NCBI GenBank assembly: GCA_024721245.1
Contig: CM045558.1
Span: 9,340,876 to 9,404,875 of the forward strand
Direction of reading: 5' to 3'
DNA length: 64,000 nt
From: Mitragyna speciosa
Lineage: Eukaryota; Streptophyta; Magnoliopsida; Gentianales; Rubiaceae
This document shows, piece after piece, positions 1 to 10,002 of the stretch; within the stretch, counting starts at the first letter, position 1, and each line of letters opens with the position of its first letter. Under the pieces are notes generated by a model, which was given only the letters and a program-made list of their open reading frames with translations, was not told the origin of the DNA and made no database searches. The translations under genes were made by a program, and so were the position numbers.

Positions 1-82
1 CCATTAAAACATTCTTCTCACCGAACTCCTTATAAAATGCAGCAACCATTTTCCCATTGCTCTCTCAAAATCCCTCCACCTG

Positions 83-616
83 TTACTTGTTATGCCTAAC
101 ACTTGCATCTGTATTGAATTTAAGAAATCCAGATGGGGGCTTTCTCCACAAAATTGCAATAGCCTTTGATGGAGTTGCACAAAATCTGAATTTTTTTGTT
201 AATGGCAACTCCGAATCAGAGCTCATCCACTTCTTTTGAACCTCAAAAGATGCAGCCAACAAATTGATTATCCATTCAACCTCATAAAACACCTGACTAG
301 CTTGAAAAGCCACATTTTGAAACCGTGCCACATTACGTGTTTTCCAAATAGCCCAATGAACAACCAAAGGAAACAAACACCTAAAAGAATCCCAATTCTC
401 GGATGGAGAAGAAATGTACCAAGCCATGATTAAAGAAGCAATGCAAACAGGTGTCTTCCAGTTGATACCAAACATCCGACTATAATGACTCCAAACTGTA
501 GAAGCTACCTCACCTTCAATGAACAAATGTGTCAAGTCCTCCCGATGATTTTGGCAGCAATGACATTTAGAAACCGAGTAAACACGACGCCTTTGGATGT
601 TGACATCCAATGACAT
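83..616 (-). pseudogene. LINE zinc-binding (zf-RVT) and start of RNase H domain, fragment
   Basis: The longest open stretch of the LINE remnant, about 177 codons. It contains VSKCHCCQNHREDLTHLFIEG, the Cys/His pattern of the reverse-transcriptase zinc-binding domain, followed by VHWAIWKTRNVARFQN and then the RNase H opening FNTDAS. The first Asp of the RNase H active site is therefore present, but the rest of that domain lies in other frames or outside the window. A 50-bp tandem duplication at 561-660 breaks the frame at its upstream end. Confidence 0.7.
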
Positions 617-660
617 TGAGAAACCTAGTAAACATGACGCATTTGGATGTTAACATCCAA
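561..660. repeat. 50-bp tandem duplication inside the LINE remnant
   Basis: Positions 561-610 and 611-660 are adjacent copies of the same 50 bases with five mismatches (90 percent identity by direct comparison). Because 50 is not a multiple of three, the duplication shifts the LINE reading frame. The five differences show that it is not recent. Confidence 0.9.
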
Positions 661-1600
661 TGGAAGAAGGTTATGCATACACCTCCAACCAAAGAAGGAA
701 ATCTTCTTAGGAAGTTTTGGTTCCAGATTATCTTCATTAATGTGGAGATACATCTTCTTTGCCTTATGACATTCCAAGCTAACGAAGTAGAAAGGTGCCA
801 TTTGACGATGGTTCCCAAATCATATAGTATCGACTGATGAATTTGTGACACGCAGCTGCACAATTTGTTCAATTAAGTTTTTTGGAAGCCACTGATCTAA
901 TCTAATTTCGGTACATTGCAGCCATTCATCTCCACAAATTCCGCAACCAGAAAATGAGGGGGGATGTTGATGCTTGGTAAATTGTATTAGAGGTTCCTTG
1001 GATGCCCATCTCTTGTCAAAAATCAATGAGACCACCTCCCACACACCGTCTGATATTTTTCTCCACTGTTGTCTGAACTTTCACCAGTCTTTTCCAAATG
1101 GCCGAGGGACATCGAATAAGGGGTGTTAATCTTTGATATATTTTTTATGCATACAACTAGCCCAAGGAGAATTATTTAGCTGCATCTTCCTCCACAGTTT
1201 AAACGAGAATGCCTCCGCCATCTCCTCCTAATAGTAAAAACCCAATCCTCCCTCGTGTTGCAAAACAAACTTTATTCCCAAAAATCCAGTGAATTCTTTT
1301 GGACTCAATATTTACGTCCCACAAAAAGCCATTAAACTCTCTTTAATGTTAGAAGAACACACTTTGGAGGTTTAAGAACCCGAAGAAGGTACATTGGCAT
1401 TGAAGCTAAAATATGGTGTAACAAAATGATTTTCCCTCCAGCAGAAAGAAGCTTCGTACTCGAATGCTGTAGTTTACCCTATATTTTAGATAAAATCCCA
1501 TCCAAAGCGTATTTCTTGCATGATTATATTATCAACCATAAGTTTATGACAGAAGTCAATACCACACCATCGCACGCTTATTCCCAAAATCGCTTTCAGA

Positions 1601-3266
1601 AAACAAAAAATACAGAAGTGGGAGATGTGTGATGAGGACAAGAGGCGAAGGACGGAACATCAGGGTACAAGACTAGTATACATGAGCCAAAAACAGCAAA
1701 AAATTTTTTAGTTACATGAAACTAGCAAATGCATGCATATTTATTGCTTTTGTAAGCACAAAATTTGATCTCAACTGGCTGTATTAAGTTGAAAAGCTCA
1801 ACTTGCTCAGCCTTTGCAGTAGACATTTCAAAATTTTGGTTTCTTGAAGGAACAATAAAGATCAGCACACAGCACAGCAATTGCAGTGCATCCCACTTCA
1901 TCAAGCGACAGCATATTGCAATTGTACTGCATCCCACTTCCTAGCGACCTGTTTTTAGATGCAACACCAGGTCTCTGCAAGTTTTTGGCAGTTGCGTCTC
2001 CATTATCAGCCACCTGTTCTGCCAGTAAGCAATCAGTGATGGGGAAAATGCTCACATTGAGAGAGAGAGAGAGAGAGAGAGCATGTGTTCTGAGTACATG
2101 TGCTGCTCTTTGTCTGTGTTCGCGCGCGCTTACCACACAGTTCATAATGCAAAGCTTAAATGGGACCTCCTTTAAGTGTTGATACTAGATAATCTGCTGA
2201 GCACCATATGCCAGGCAAACCACTTGAAATGAATCATAGCTAGATGTAAAATGAGGACCAATCAATCATTTTAACGTTTTCACATAGCAGACTTGTCGTA
2301 TTTAAAGACGTAGCATCTAGAATACACTGAAATATACTTGCTCGTACTTTTCAAATTCTGAATTGTTCACTCATATGGAATCCTTTTTGGAAAGGCCAGC
2401 TAATATTGGAAGAAAAAAAAATACAGACTAGCCATCTATGATCTATTCAATTGAGATCATAAAGATGTCTTTCTCGTAGTTGTAACCCATGATTCACACA
2501 AATCAAGAACCACCAAATTAGCAGCCATGAATGAATAAAGAAAATCAAAATGTACATAGATGTATTTTTTCTCAAGTCTATTATAAATTAATAAGACTTG
2601 CAATTCTGCAACAAATGATATTAATAATACCGCAAGAAGGATAATTAGCAAAATGGATGTAATTCTGTTAATTTGACAGCCATCAAACACTCATCTACAT
2701 AATTTTTTTTCATGAAATTCTAAAGTTGACAGGAAAATTATAAAATTCTTCCAGCAAATTATATTTATGTTGCAAACTAGATAAAACATCATACCAAATT
2801 TTTAATATAATACTACCTCAAAAAAGCAATTTAAAAGATGAGTATAAGAGAAAATATTCAATAGTATTAGACAAAACTTGAAAATATGTTCTTAAACAAT
2901 TAGCATTCTGAAATAGACCACAGCCATGCTTCTGAGAGATAAGATACTCACTTGAGGATCAAAAGATTTGTATTCAGAAAATTATCAGTTGCTAAGAGTA
3001 GAAAGAAAACTGTCAAATTAAGTTTTAAGTAATATTATTAACAAGCTAGTTCGACTCTAAGATTACACCAAAAAAAAAAAAAAAGAGGTGCTCCATTTTA
3101 GAAATAGATAGTCTGAGTTGCATCTTCATTGAAGTTTCCAGACAGCCGTAAGCAGAGATATATGGAGTAGGGAGTTTGAGAAATGAAAACAATAAGCAAA
3201 TCAAAATGCTAAATCTTTTTCTTTTGGTGATTAAACAATATGCTAAATCCATGGTCTTAAGATTGG
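1601..3266. other. Intergenic stretch, no gene recognised
   Basis: AT-rich sequence with no convincing coding frame. It contains one GA microsatellite (2059-2081) and a short poly(A) run near 3069-3083. Open frames here are short and match no family I recognise. Confidence 0.5.
2059..2081. repeat. GA microsatellite
   Basis: Uninterrupted alternating G and A for 23 bases. GA/CT tracts are common in plant intergenic and leader DNA. Confidence 0.95.
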
Positions 3267-4090
3267 CGTTATGGACCTTAGCGTAGGAGCGAGTCACAAT
3301 CTAGACATGGAGTTCTTCTTGTGACTTATAGTAAATCTGGAGAAGCACTCATCCTTGATAGAGCCCCCTTGTAACACTAACTAAATGAGAGAATAATTGC
3401 TTGACTTTATTACATGTTCACAGCCCTTTTTATGGTCTGAAGGAAATAATCTTATCCTAAATGATATCGATCTTATCCTAAACGATATGATAGGATCTTA
3501 TCCAAAATGATAAGATCTTATCCTAAATGATAGGGTCTTATCCACTAAAACAAAATAAAATAAGTAAAGGAATATAGTGGATAAAGCCCTATCATTTAGG
3601 ATAAAACTTTATCATTTTAAATAAGATCCTATTATATTGTTTAGGATAGGATCCTATCACTTAGAATAAGATCTTATCATATCATTTAGGATAAGATTGT
3701 ATCCTTTAGGATCTCTTTACTTTGTTATTAGCAAACTATAAAAAAGCTGTGAGTATGAAATAAAGGCAAGCAATTATTCTCTCATTTAGTTAGTGCTAGA
3801 ACGGGCCTCTAATACCAAGATGTTATAGGCCTTAGCGCAGGACCTAGTTATAGGTCTAAACACAGAGGAGTTCTTCTTGTGATTTATAGTAAATTTGGAG
3901 AGGTAAACTCATCCTTGACAGAGCCCCTTCTAGCACTAACTAAATGAGAGAATAATTGCTTCCCTTTATTTCATACTCACAGCCCATTTATAGTCAGCTA
4001 ATAACAAAGGAAAGAGATCCTAAATGAGAGGATCTTATTTTGAATGATATCAATCTTATCCTATCAAAACTATAGGATCTTATCTGTCCT
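3267..4090. repeat. Three related LTR-like units: two direct, one inverted (foldback)
   Basis: Unit A (about 3267-3548) and unit B (3821-4090) are direct copies. Both carry GGAGTTCTTCTTGTGA, then CTCATCCTTGA, AGAGCCCC, AACTAAATGAGAGAATAATT and a run of TCTTATCCTAAATGAT-like motifs. Unit A' (about 3575-3808) is the reverse complement of most of unit A, so 3360-3548 and 3575-3808 can fold on each other around a short AT-rich loop. Read on the minus strand, unit B ends in TATAACA and is followed two bases later by TTGGTATTAGAGGC (complement of 3806-3819), which resembles a tRNA-iMet primer-binding site. Unit B therefore looks like an LTR of a minus-strand element. The overall architecture may be a rearranged TRIM-like element or a foldback element. 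Confidence 0.7.
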
Positions 4091-4189
4091 TTGTGTCTAG
4101 ACCTACGACTGGTTTTGCCATTTATTCCCCTTCCTTTGCATTAGAGCTCTTGTTGGCGGAGAAAACAGAAATGCTGCCGATGGGTTGGG

Positions 4190-4740
4190 GATTGGGTCAA
4201 CTCATGTTGGTTCTCAAGTTCAGAATTTCTAGAGAAACTCTTTGTTTGTGTTAAATGCCCAAGCCAAACTCACGCAATTTCGAGGTTGCCTGGCTATTAT
4301 GTCTCAATGTCAATCCTGAGTTCTTCTACCAACCTAGCGGTAAAGAGGCCCACTAGCTGGCAAGGTTTAAGATCAGAAACCCTGGCCAGTAACGACAACT
4401 ATCATTAATATTCCTCAACAGACCTAGTCTGTTTAAGGTTGGAAAGTTCTCCCCAGGGGTTATTGCTCATAGATGGTCCAAATCTCACGTGATAGCACTC
4501 CTTAAAACACCCCCAGTCCGGTTCCATTTCCTCCTGCTCCATTTGATCAAACCATAGTTGCGCTAAGCCCACTTTGTCTCCTGCAGCAGTCCTTTGATTG
4601 GCGAAGAAATTCTCACATTGTTTCAGCCACCCAAGAGGATCGCCAGTGCCATCATAAGTAAGAAATTCAATCTTGGAGTACTGTGGCACTATGGATCCCC
4701 CTGACTGCGATTCACATTTTATGTCTAAGACATATTTTGA
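4190..4740 (-). pseudogene. Ty3/gypsy gag remnant
   Basis: Minus-strand translation gives a retrotransposon gag core: KIEFLTYDGTGDPLGWLKQC, then FFANQRTAAGDKV, QLWFDQMEQEE, YHVRFGP and LKQTRSVEEY, all hallmarks of plant gypsy gag. After two stops near 4403 it continues with LVGLFTARLVEELRIDIET and a PGNLEIA-like segment around 4330-4265. Compared with the family, a short stretch (normally a LEGxA-type segment) is missing between DKVGLA and QLWFDQ, and the remainder of the element is not found next to it. It is a dead fragment. Its relation to the LTR-like units at 3267-4090 is uncertain. Confidence 0.75.
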
Positions 4741-6054
4741 TATTTTACTTTTTCACATAGTTTTTTAGCAATTGTGTTGTTTGAGTCTTGTTCAGTTATT
4801 TAATTATGTTAGGCAACTAATTAGAGTCGAAGTTGTTATAGGAAATTTCTATAAGTATTTTGTTGGTGAATTTAGAATAGGAAGCACGAATTCTTTTCAT
4901 AATAGAATTCCACCTTACAGGTAAATTGTTAGCTTATAGTACTCTTGTAGGTTATCTAGGCAGAGATTGACGAAGAAAGAATTTAATGTATTTGTTTTTC
5001 TAGTTTGTTTTGCTCTCCTTCCTTAAGATTCTACTAAATTCCCTTCTTCTTCCCCGCACGGTTACTGTTCATGTCAACAAAACAGCCCCCAGATCTCCCT
5101 ATTCTTCCGCTTGCGCTGGCAGACAAGATCACCTCAATCTTATCCTACATTACAGCTCAAGTCCTTCGTGTGCATGGAAAAGGTTCTTCCCATACGAAAT
5201 CAGCTAATGCATTTGAAACTAATTAGAGCCTTTCTGAAATCCAGGTGGTGGGATGTTAATGTGGCATAGACCTCGTAAAGGCAAGAATTTTTTGCAGTAC
5301 GTTTGCCTTTCATATATCATAATTGCTTTGCATTTTTTAAGAAGGGGGAGGAAGAAGCTGGGGAAGAAACAAATTAGCGATGAAAGTTGAACTCCCGTTT
5401 TGAGATGAGGAACAAGGACCTTGACGATGAGCTATATCTACTTCTCAGCTATTTTATAAGTTCAATGAATAAATGACTGAATTATCCCTAAAAGTTCCAT
5501 TAAACTTAATCCCTTAACCAATTGCATGTGTCAAAAGAAACTAATCTGCAATTCAGCAATGTGGCCCTAAAATGTCATAGGAAGAAGCTGAAGATGGAAT
5601 TTCATCTCAAAAAGCAAAGCAGCATTGACAAGTCAAAACAGGTAGAATTATTAAAATAAAAAGGTTTTCTTCAAGCTATGCATGGTCTGAATGGGTGAGT
5701 ATATCAAGCATAGTTGCTGCTTTCAGATGACGGGTCCAAAAGATTATTTGACTCGAGTTGCTTTTATACTATAACTGTTTCTAAAGCCAACCAACATAAC
5801 TGACAGAGGCAAGAAAGGAAAGGGAAAGCCAAGAAAAAGGAGAAAAAGGATATGAAGAAGATGATGAAGAAGAAATAAATGCAGATCTGAGACATCAACT
5901 TCTCAGCTCATATTAACTTTGAATATCCATACGGAATATGCAGATTGCAGATAAAGCAACTAAGAGATAATTCAATATAAGATCTTATCAACCAATATAC
6001 CAAAAACTGCAGACAAAGCATCTAAAAGATGACAACATGAGATCTTACCAAGAA
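4741..6054. other. Intergenic stretch and 3' flank of the FMC1-like gene
   Basis: Nothing coding was recognised. The part near 4750-5210 could be untranslated leader or LTR sequence of the neighbouring gypsy fragment, but no repeat partner was found in the window. The last few hundred bases before 6055 would be the 3' UTR and terminator region of the minus-strand gene. Confidence 0.4.
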
Positions 6055-6168
6055 TTAAGGCTGATAGATGTCAGGAAGTTGAAGACCCACGCTAGCAGCA
6101 GATTTCCCAAGAATTTTCTTCATCTCATCTGATCTGTCCACTGCAATATTATATGAAAATAGCAACTC
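6055..6168 (-). CDS. FMC1: FMC1-like gene, coding exon 2
   Basis: 37 codons plus a TAA stop. It starts right after a pyrimidine-rich acceptor ending GACAG (6173-6169). It encodes ELLFSYNIAVDRSDEMKK and ends SVGLQLPDIYQP. The exon begins in phase 0 and completes the family's conserved C-terminus, which is the main support for the 743-bp intron. Confidence 0.83.
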   Translation of the reverse strand, partial: ELLFSYNIAVDRSDEMKKILGKSAASVGLQLPDIYQP

Positions 6169-7148
6169 CTGTCCAATCAAAAAACAAAATCAGCCACATA
6201 TCATATTACAAAAGTAAGCACATGTCCTCATCCATCAGGATCCACTAGTGGCTAGGGGCCAAATGATCTATCAACAATGAACTCTAGCAGAAAACACAAA
6301 TAATCTTTTAACAACCAAAACCACTATGACGTCAATATGGGAAACAAAAATCACTCGAAAGCTTAACAATATCTAATCAAAACAAGCACGACAGAACCAC
6401 CATTTCAAGATACCATCTTCCTTCATAAATCCATCTTTTACTTTATCAAATTATGAAAATATACTTCTAGATTTCAATTATAAATCCCAATTTATTCATC
6501 AGCTAACAACAGTTGCTTCACCCGTTTTTGTAAGGCTTCTGACAATTGCCAAGAAAGACGCCATTTACTATTTCAAGAAGAACAATCTTTAGGTTTGCTA
6601 TCACTGAACATACATAATGCAACTTTTAACATTAATCAAGCACTAAGGCAGTAAAAACACTTGAAATTTCTGGCATAATATTAAATCATTATGAAAAATT
6701 CAAACTAAGAATACTCAGCTACATACTGTTACACAGTAAAATCTTGGTCAATTAAAAAATCTCGAAATTCCACGAATTTAAGCTTGTCCACTTTGAAATT
6801 CTGCAACTAAAAGATGTTCTATAGAACAAAGGTACATAAACAATATCCAGACATGTTATTATCTGTATAGATGCATATCCATATTACCATACCATTAGTT
6901 TTAACAAGTACCTTGTGATGGTGGACACTATTTAGAAGGCAAGTGTAATCATGGGCAAGCTTTATCTTCTGCTGAATGAAAGAGGGATCCATGGAATTTT
7001 GTCCACTGCTGCTATTCTTCCTGAACTCTTGCTTAATAAAGTGGGTGAAATGAGCATTGTGCTCTTCCTTACCTATATGCTTCCTTACTGCTTTAAGAAG
7101 GTCTCTGTACACTCTAGCTGCTGCATGTATGCCTTCTGAAGACCCCAT
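6055..7148 (-). CDS. FMC1: FMC1-like LYR-motif mitochondrial ATP-synthase assembly factor, two exons
   Basis: Spliced minus-strand gene: exon 1 is 7148-6912 and exon 2 is 6168-6055, giving 351 bases and a 116-residue protein. The ATG at 7148 fits the family's short N-terminus. An LYR-type motif lies at residues 13-19 (VYRDLLK), with a conserved downstream Phe in EFRKN, then the core HDYTCLLNSVHHHKELL spanning the splice junction, and a C-terminal GLQLPDIYQP. Length and the C-terminal S-x-GLQLP pattern match the FMC1 family (about 113 residues in animals). FMC1 proteins act in the mitochondrial matrix in assembly of the F1 part of ATP synthase. The splice donor (AAG/GTACTT) and acceptor (GACAG/GAG) are canonical and keep the frame. 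The family call rests on remembered features. Another member of the Complex1_LYR superfamily is the main alternative. No frameshift or stop is seen, so it is probably functional. Confidence 0.83.
6912..7148 (-). CDS. FMC1: FMC1-like gene, coding exon 1
   Basis: 79 codons from ATG to HHHK, ending in phase 0 at a canonical GT donor (6911-6910). It carries the LYR motif region and most of the helical core. The open frame runs on past 6912 into the intron for about 30 codons, which is intron sequence and not protein. Confidence 0.85.
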
Positions 7149-9060
7149 TTTTCTTTAACCCACCGAAAGATTGATCCTTTCAGTGCCACTCAGTTTGGGT
7201 TTGCTACAATACTATAGATACTATGAGTTTCAGTCCCTGAAACCAAAAAAGGACGAACAACACCTACGCTTAATTAAAAAACAAAGAGCACTAGAAAAAT
7301 GGGGGAAAATCCAATAAAAGCCAAAAGGAAACAAAATTAAAAATGCAAAACTTCTACAAAGAAAACAAATGAAAACTATGTACAAAATCTTTCACATTAG
7401 TACAAGAACATCCAAAAAAAGCCAAAAGCATAATAAGAACATCACGTAATAAAAAGCTTGTCAGGTTCAAATTGTAACCTGAAAGTAAGTATAGGGGTCT
7501 TACAAATTAACTCTTCTCGTATATCACAAAATCATATAAAATAATCAGAACATGATAAAAAATTCAAATTTTAGGTAATGGAGTACTAAACTTCAGGGTA
7601 TCGAACACTCTACAAGTTCCAAAAAGTAAACAATACCAGCTAGATGTATAAATTAAACTTCCTAAGTTTCAGTTCAAATCTAATCTAGTGCTGGTCTTAT
7701 TTCAACATCCTGAAGCTGACATAAAAATATACATCTTCTCAAATTCGAAACTCTACTTAGCCCTTTTTCTCTTGATGATTGCATCAAACCCTCACAAATC
7801 ACAGCCATGATGTCTGATATTAACCTTCGAAGAAAAATTAGGATAAATGTACAACCCAAAAACAAATGCCTCAGAAATATAAACTTCAAATATTATCCTA
7901 ACAGCCAAACCCTGTACCCATAAAGCATAGCCAAACTTGCCTAACTACAACAATTTGGTTAATATGTTGAAGTTACTAGAGAAACCATGAACAAAAATGA
8001 CAACTAACCATTTCTCCATTTTTATTTTTTTACGAAATGGGATTTCAAGAATTGTATAAATTAGCTCAACCGAATTAGGATTAGGGAAAACAGAAACAAC
8101 AGCTGAAAAATTCTGGATGTTCATACGAAATTGAGAATTCAAGCCCAACAACTTTAATGAAAGAATTATCCCATCGACCAACAAAATATAACCTTGTGTC
8201 TCAAGTTCAAGCCCCTACAAATTAAAGAAAAAAAAAAACCAATAATTTGTCATTTCTGAACACTAATTGCAAATTCCTCACACTTCCAATCATTTCCAAC
8301 TGCATGGAACAGTGGGGATGCGCACAAATATATTCTTGTGTTAATAGAATGGGCTCCATTTTCATTGCACAAGATATCTAACACTTCTAATGACTTCAGC
8401 AATCTCAGAGGCTGCAGAGCACAAAAACTACAAAATTTAATTTTATTAAGATTTAAGCAAAGAAGCTGCAAGGCCTCCAAGCCTGTAGAGAACGAAGAAG
8501 ATGTAATATGAGAGAGAGAGATTTTCACCGAAATCACGGAATCGAGCATTTTTATCCAATTTCGCCAAACTAACAACTTCTGAAGAAAGTTATATCTTCG
8601 CCAATATTTTCAAAATGATATCCAGATAAAAAAAAATCCCACCCATCATTCCAATTTCAGTTCAAGACAATTTTGACAAAAAACTAAAACTTTTAGTCAA
8701 TAAATTCAGCAATTCATTCACGAAATTACCAACTCAAAATATAAATTCAGCATTCAAAAAGTACAACAGAATTACATGAAAGAAAGAACAGAAGACGGAA
8801 GAATGAAGGAAGTAAATAATAGAAAACACCTGCGTGGGACGGAGAAAGACGATACAGAAATAACACTAACCTGACCACGAAACAAAAGTAAATTCACCGG
8901 AGTCGGAGGTTGCTGAGGTTGAGGATGGAGAGAGAAGGGATGAGGCTGAAAGAGGAGAAAGAAACTATGCAGGAAATTTTTGCTGGGGAATGGGGTTATG
9001 GGGTTTTTGAGGGTTTTGCCACCAGGGCGGGGGAAGCGAAGGGGATGGAGGAAAAGTATT
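7149..9060 (-). other. Probable 5' UTR exons and a 5'-UTR intron of the FMC1-like gene
   Basis: Upstream of the ATG a good acceptor (TTTTTTGGTTTCAG, complement of 7237-7250) would start a short leader exon at 7236-7149. A CT-rich, low-AT block at about 9060-8871, ending GGTCAG before GTTAGTG, looks like a first leader exon with its donor at 8870. The intervening 1.6 kb would be a leader intron. Two short open frames in it (near 8250-8576 and 7945-8184) resemble nothing known. This is inferred from splice signals and base composition only. Confidence 0.45.
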
Positions 9061-9074
9061 AAATGCACTAATTT

Positions 9075-9080
9075 CACGTG
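9075..9080 (-). promoter_or_regulatory. G-box (CACGTG) upstream of the FMC1-like leader
   Basis: A perfect palindromic CACGTG lies about 15 bases upstream of the CT-rich block proposed as the first leader exon. This core is bound by plant bHLH and bZIP factors. The position suits a proximal promoter element, but a six-base match can occur by chance. Confidence 0.35.
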
Positions 9081-9484
9081 GTGCTTTAATGGTTATAGTA
9101 AACTATATTTTATATTATTTAGTGATATATGATTGATTTTAATATGTCACTTAATATATAACGTGGAATGCATAATGTACCTAATACTCATTCGGATGGA
9201 TAGGTTGATGAGTGGATCAATCAAAGGTTTCTTTTTTTGCGTGTTGAGGCATGTGAAAGATGTAATTAATAATTTAAATTATAGAATTAAATTTTATAAA
9301 ATTACAGTTCTCTCTTAATTATTTAAAAAAAAGTGATATCTAAACATTTAAATTAGAATTGAGGACTGCAATTTCAAATTCATGACCCCAATTAGTAGAA
9401 CCAAACACACCCTGAACAGAAATTAGTATGACTACCATATTCATATTTACCTTTTAACCATATTCATATTTACCTTTTAATCAC
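9081..9484. other. AT-rich intergenic sequence
   Basis: No gene seen. A 24-base unit (ATATTCATATTTACCTTTTAA-like) is tandemly duplicated around 9438-9480, just before the inverted-repeat element at 9485. Confidence 0.5.
9480..9484. repeat. Target-site duplication, left (ATCAC)
   Basis: Identical to 9998-10002, on the other side of the 513-bp element. Confidence 0.85.
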
Positions 9485-9997
9485 TGTAACATTCCGCGTC
9501 TGAGTTGGCCCAATAATTTTTAAGCTTTTAAACCACAGGTTCAAAATGTTTAAGCTAAGTTATTTAGTAGTTCAAGCGTAGGACGTTATATACTAATCAA
9601 TTTCTTTCTTCCCACCGATGTGGGACTTTTGAGGGGTCTCACATTCACGCCTCTTTATCAGGCTTTGCGTTCTCGCAAAGCCCAACCCATATCCGGACTG
9701 TCCACTTGGTTGTGTCGGATTCTAGAGGTGGCTCGTACGGGTTCTAGAGGTGGCTCCCGCCCTTAGGTCGACATAGCACTTAGCCGGCACAGCACTTAGT
9801 TCCTCCATTTTCGTTGCGTAGTCACGGTCCAATACCATAGGCCCAGTTTCACCCCGTGCAGAGACCACACGAGGTTTGCTCTAATACCATTTGTAACATC
9901 CCGCGTCTGGACTACTAAATAATTTGGTTTAAACATTTTGAACCCGTGGTTTAAAAGCTCAAAAGTTATTCGGCCAGCCCAATCGCGGGATGTTACA
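9485..9997. mobile_element. 513-bp non-autonomous element with inverted LTR-like ends
   Basis: The element starts TGTAACATTCCGCG and ends CGCGGGATGTTACA. The 5 bases just outside, ATCAC, are identical on both sides (9480-9484 and 9998-10002). About 106 bp at each end (to roughly 9592, and from roughly 9892) are inverted copies of each other and include AAGCTTTTAAACCACAGGTT-like sequence. The TG...CA ends and 5-bp duplication are typical of LTR retrotransposons. On the minus strand the right end is followed at once by AATGGTATTAGAGC, close to the tRNA-iMet primer site. Its two ends are nevertheless inverted and not direct. No coding capacity. Confidence 0.8.
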
Positions 9998-10002
9998 ATC
10001 AC
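9998..10002. repeat. Target-site duplication, right (ATCAC)
   Basis: Identical to 9480-9484. It marks exact insertion of the 513-bp element. Confidence 0.85.

Larger units (their letters stand above)
1..1600 (-). mobile_element. LINE-type (non-LTR) retrotransposon remnant, 3' part of the pol region
   Basis: Minus-strand conceptual translation reads, from high to low coordinates, the end of a LINE reverse transcriptase (FLWDVN, then EGGLGF around 1330-1210), a spacer with KRWASKEPLIQF (about 985), the zinc-binding region, and the first residues of an RNase H domain (KPPSGFLKFNTDAS near 140-100). This is the usual domain order of plant LINE ORF2. The frame is broken repeatedly, and the fragment runs off the left edge of the window. 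No poly(A) tail or target duplication can be seen, so its limits are approximate. It is a dead copy. Confidence 0.75.

Noticed and set aside
1828..2182. Overlapping frames of about 100 codons on both strands
   Set aside because: They run through a GA microsatellite and show no protein-like conservation or family.
8250..8576. 108-codon minus-strand frame with Leu-rich stretches, considered as a leucine-rich-repeat protein
   Set aside because: There is no regular LxxLxL spacing, and it lies in the proposed 5'-UTR intron. Probably chance.
8772..9077. 101-codon minus-strand frame rich in Pro/Phe/Leu, considered as a signal-peptide exon
   Set aside because: It covers the CT-rich leader block and runs straight through the proposed donor. 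The composition is that of a plant 5' UTR.
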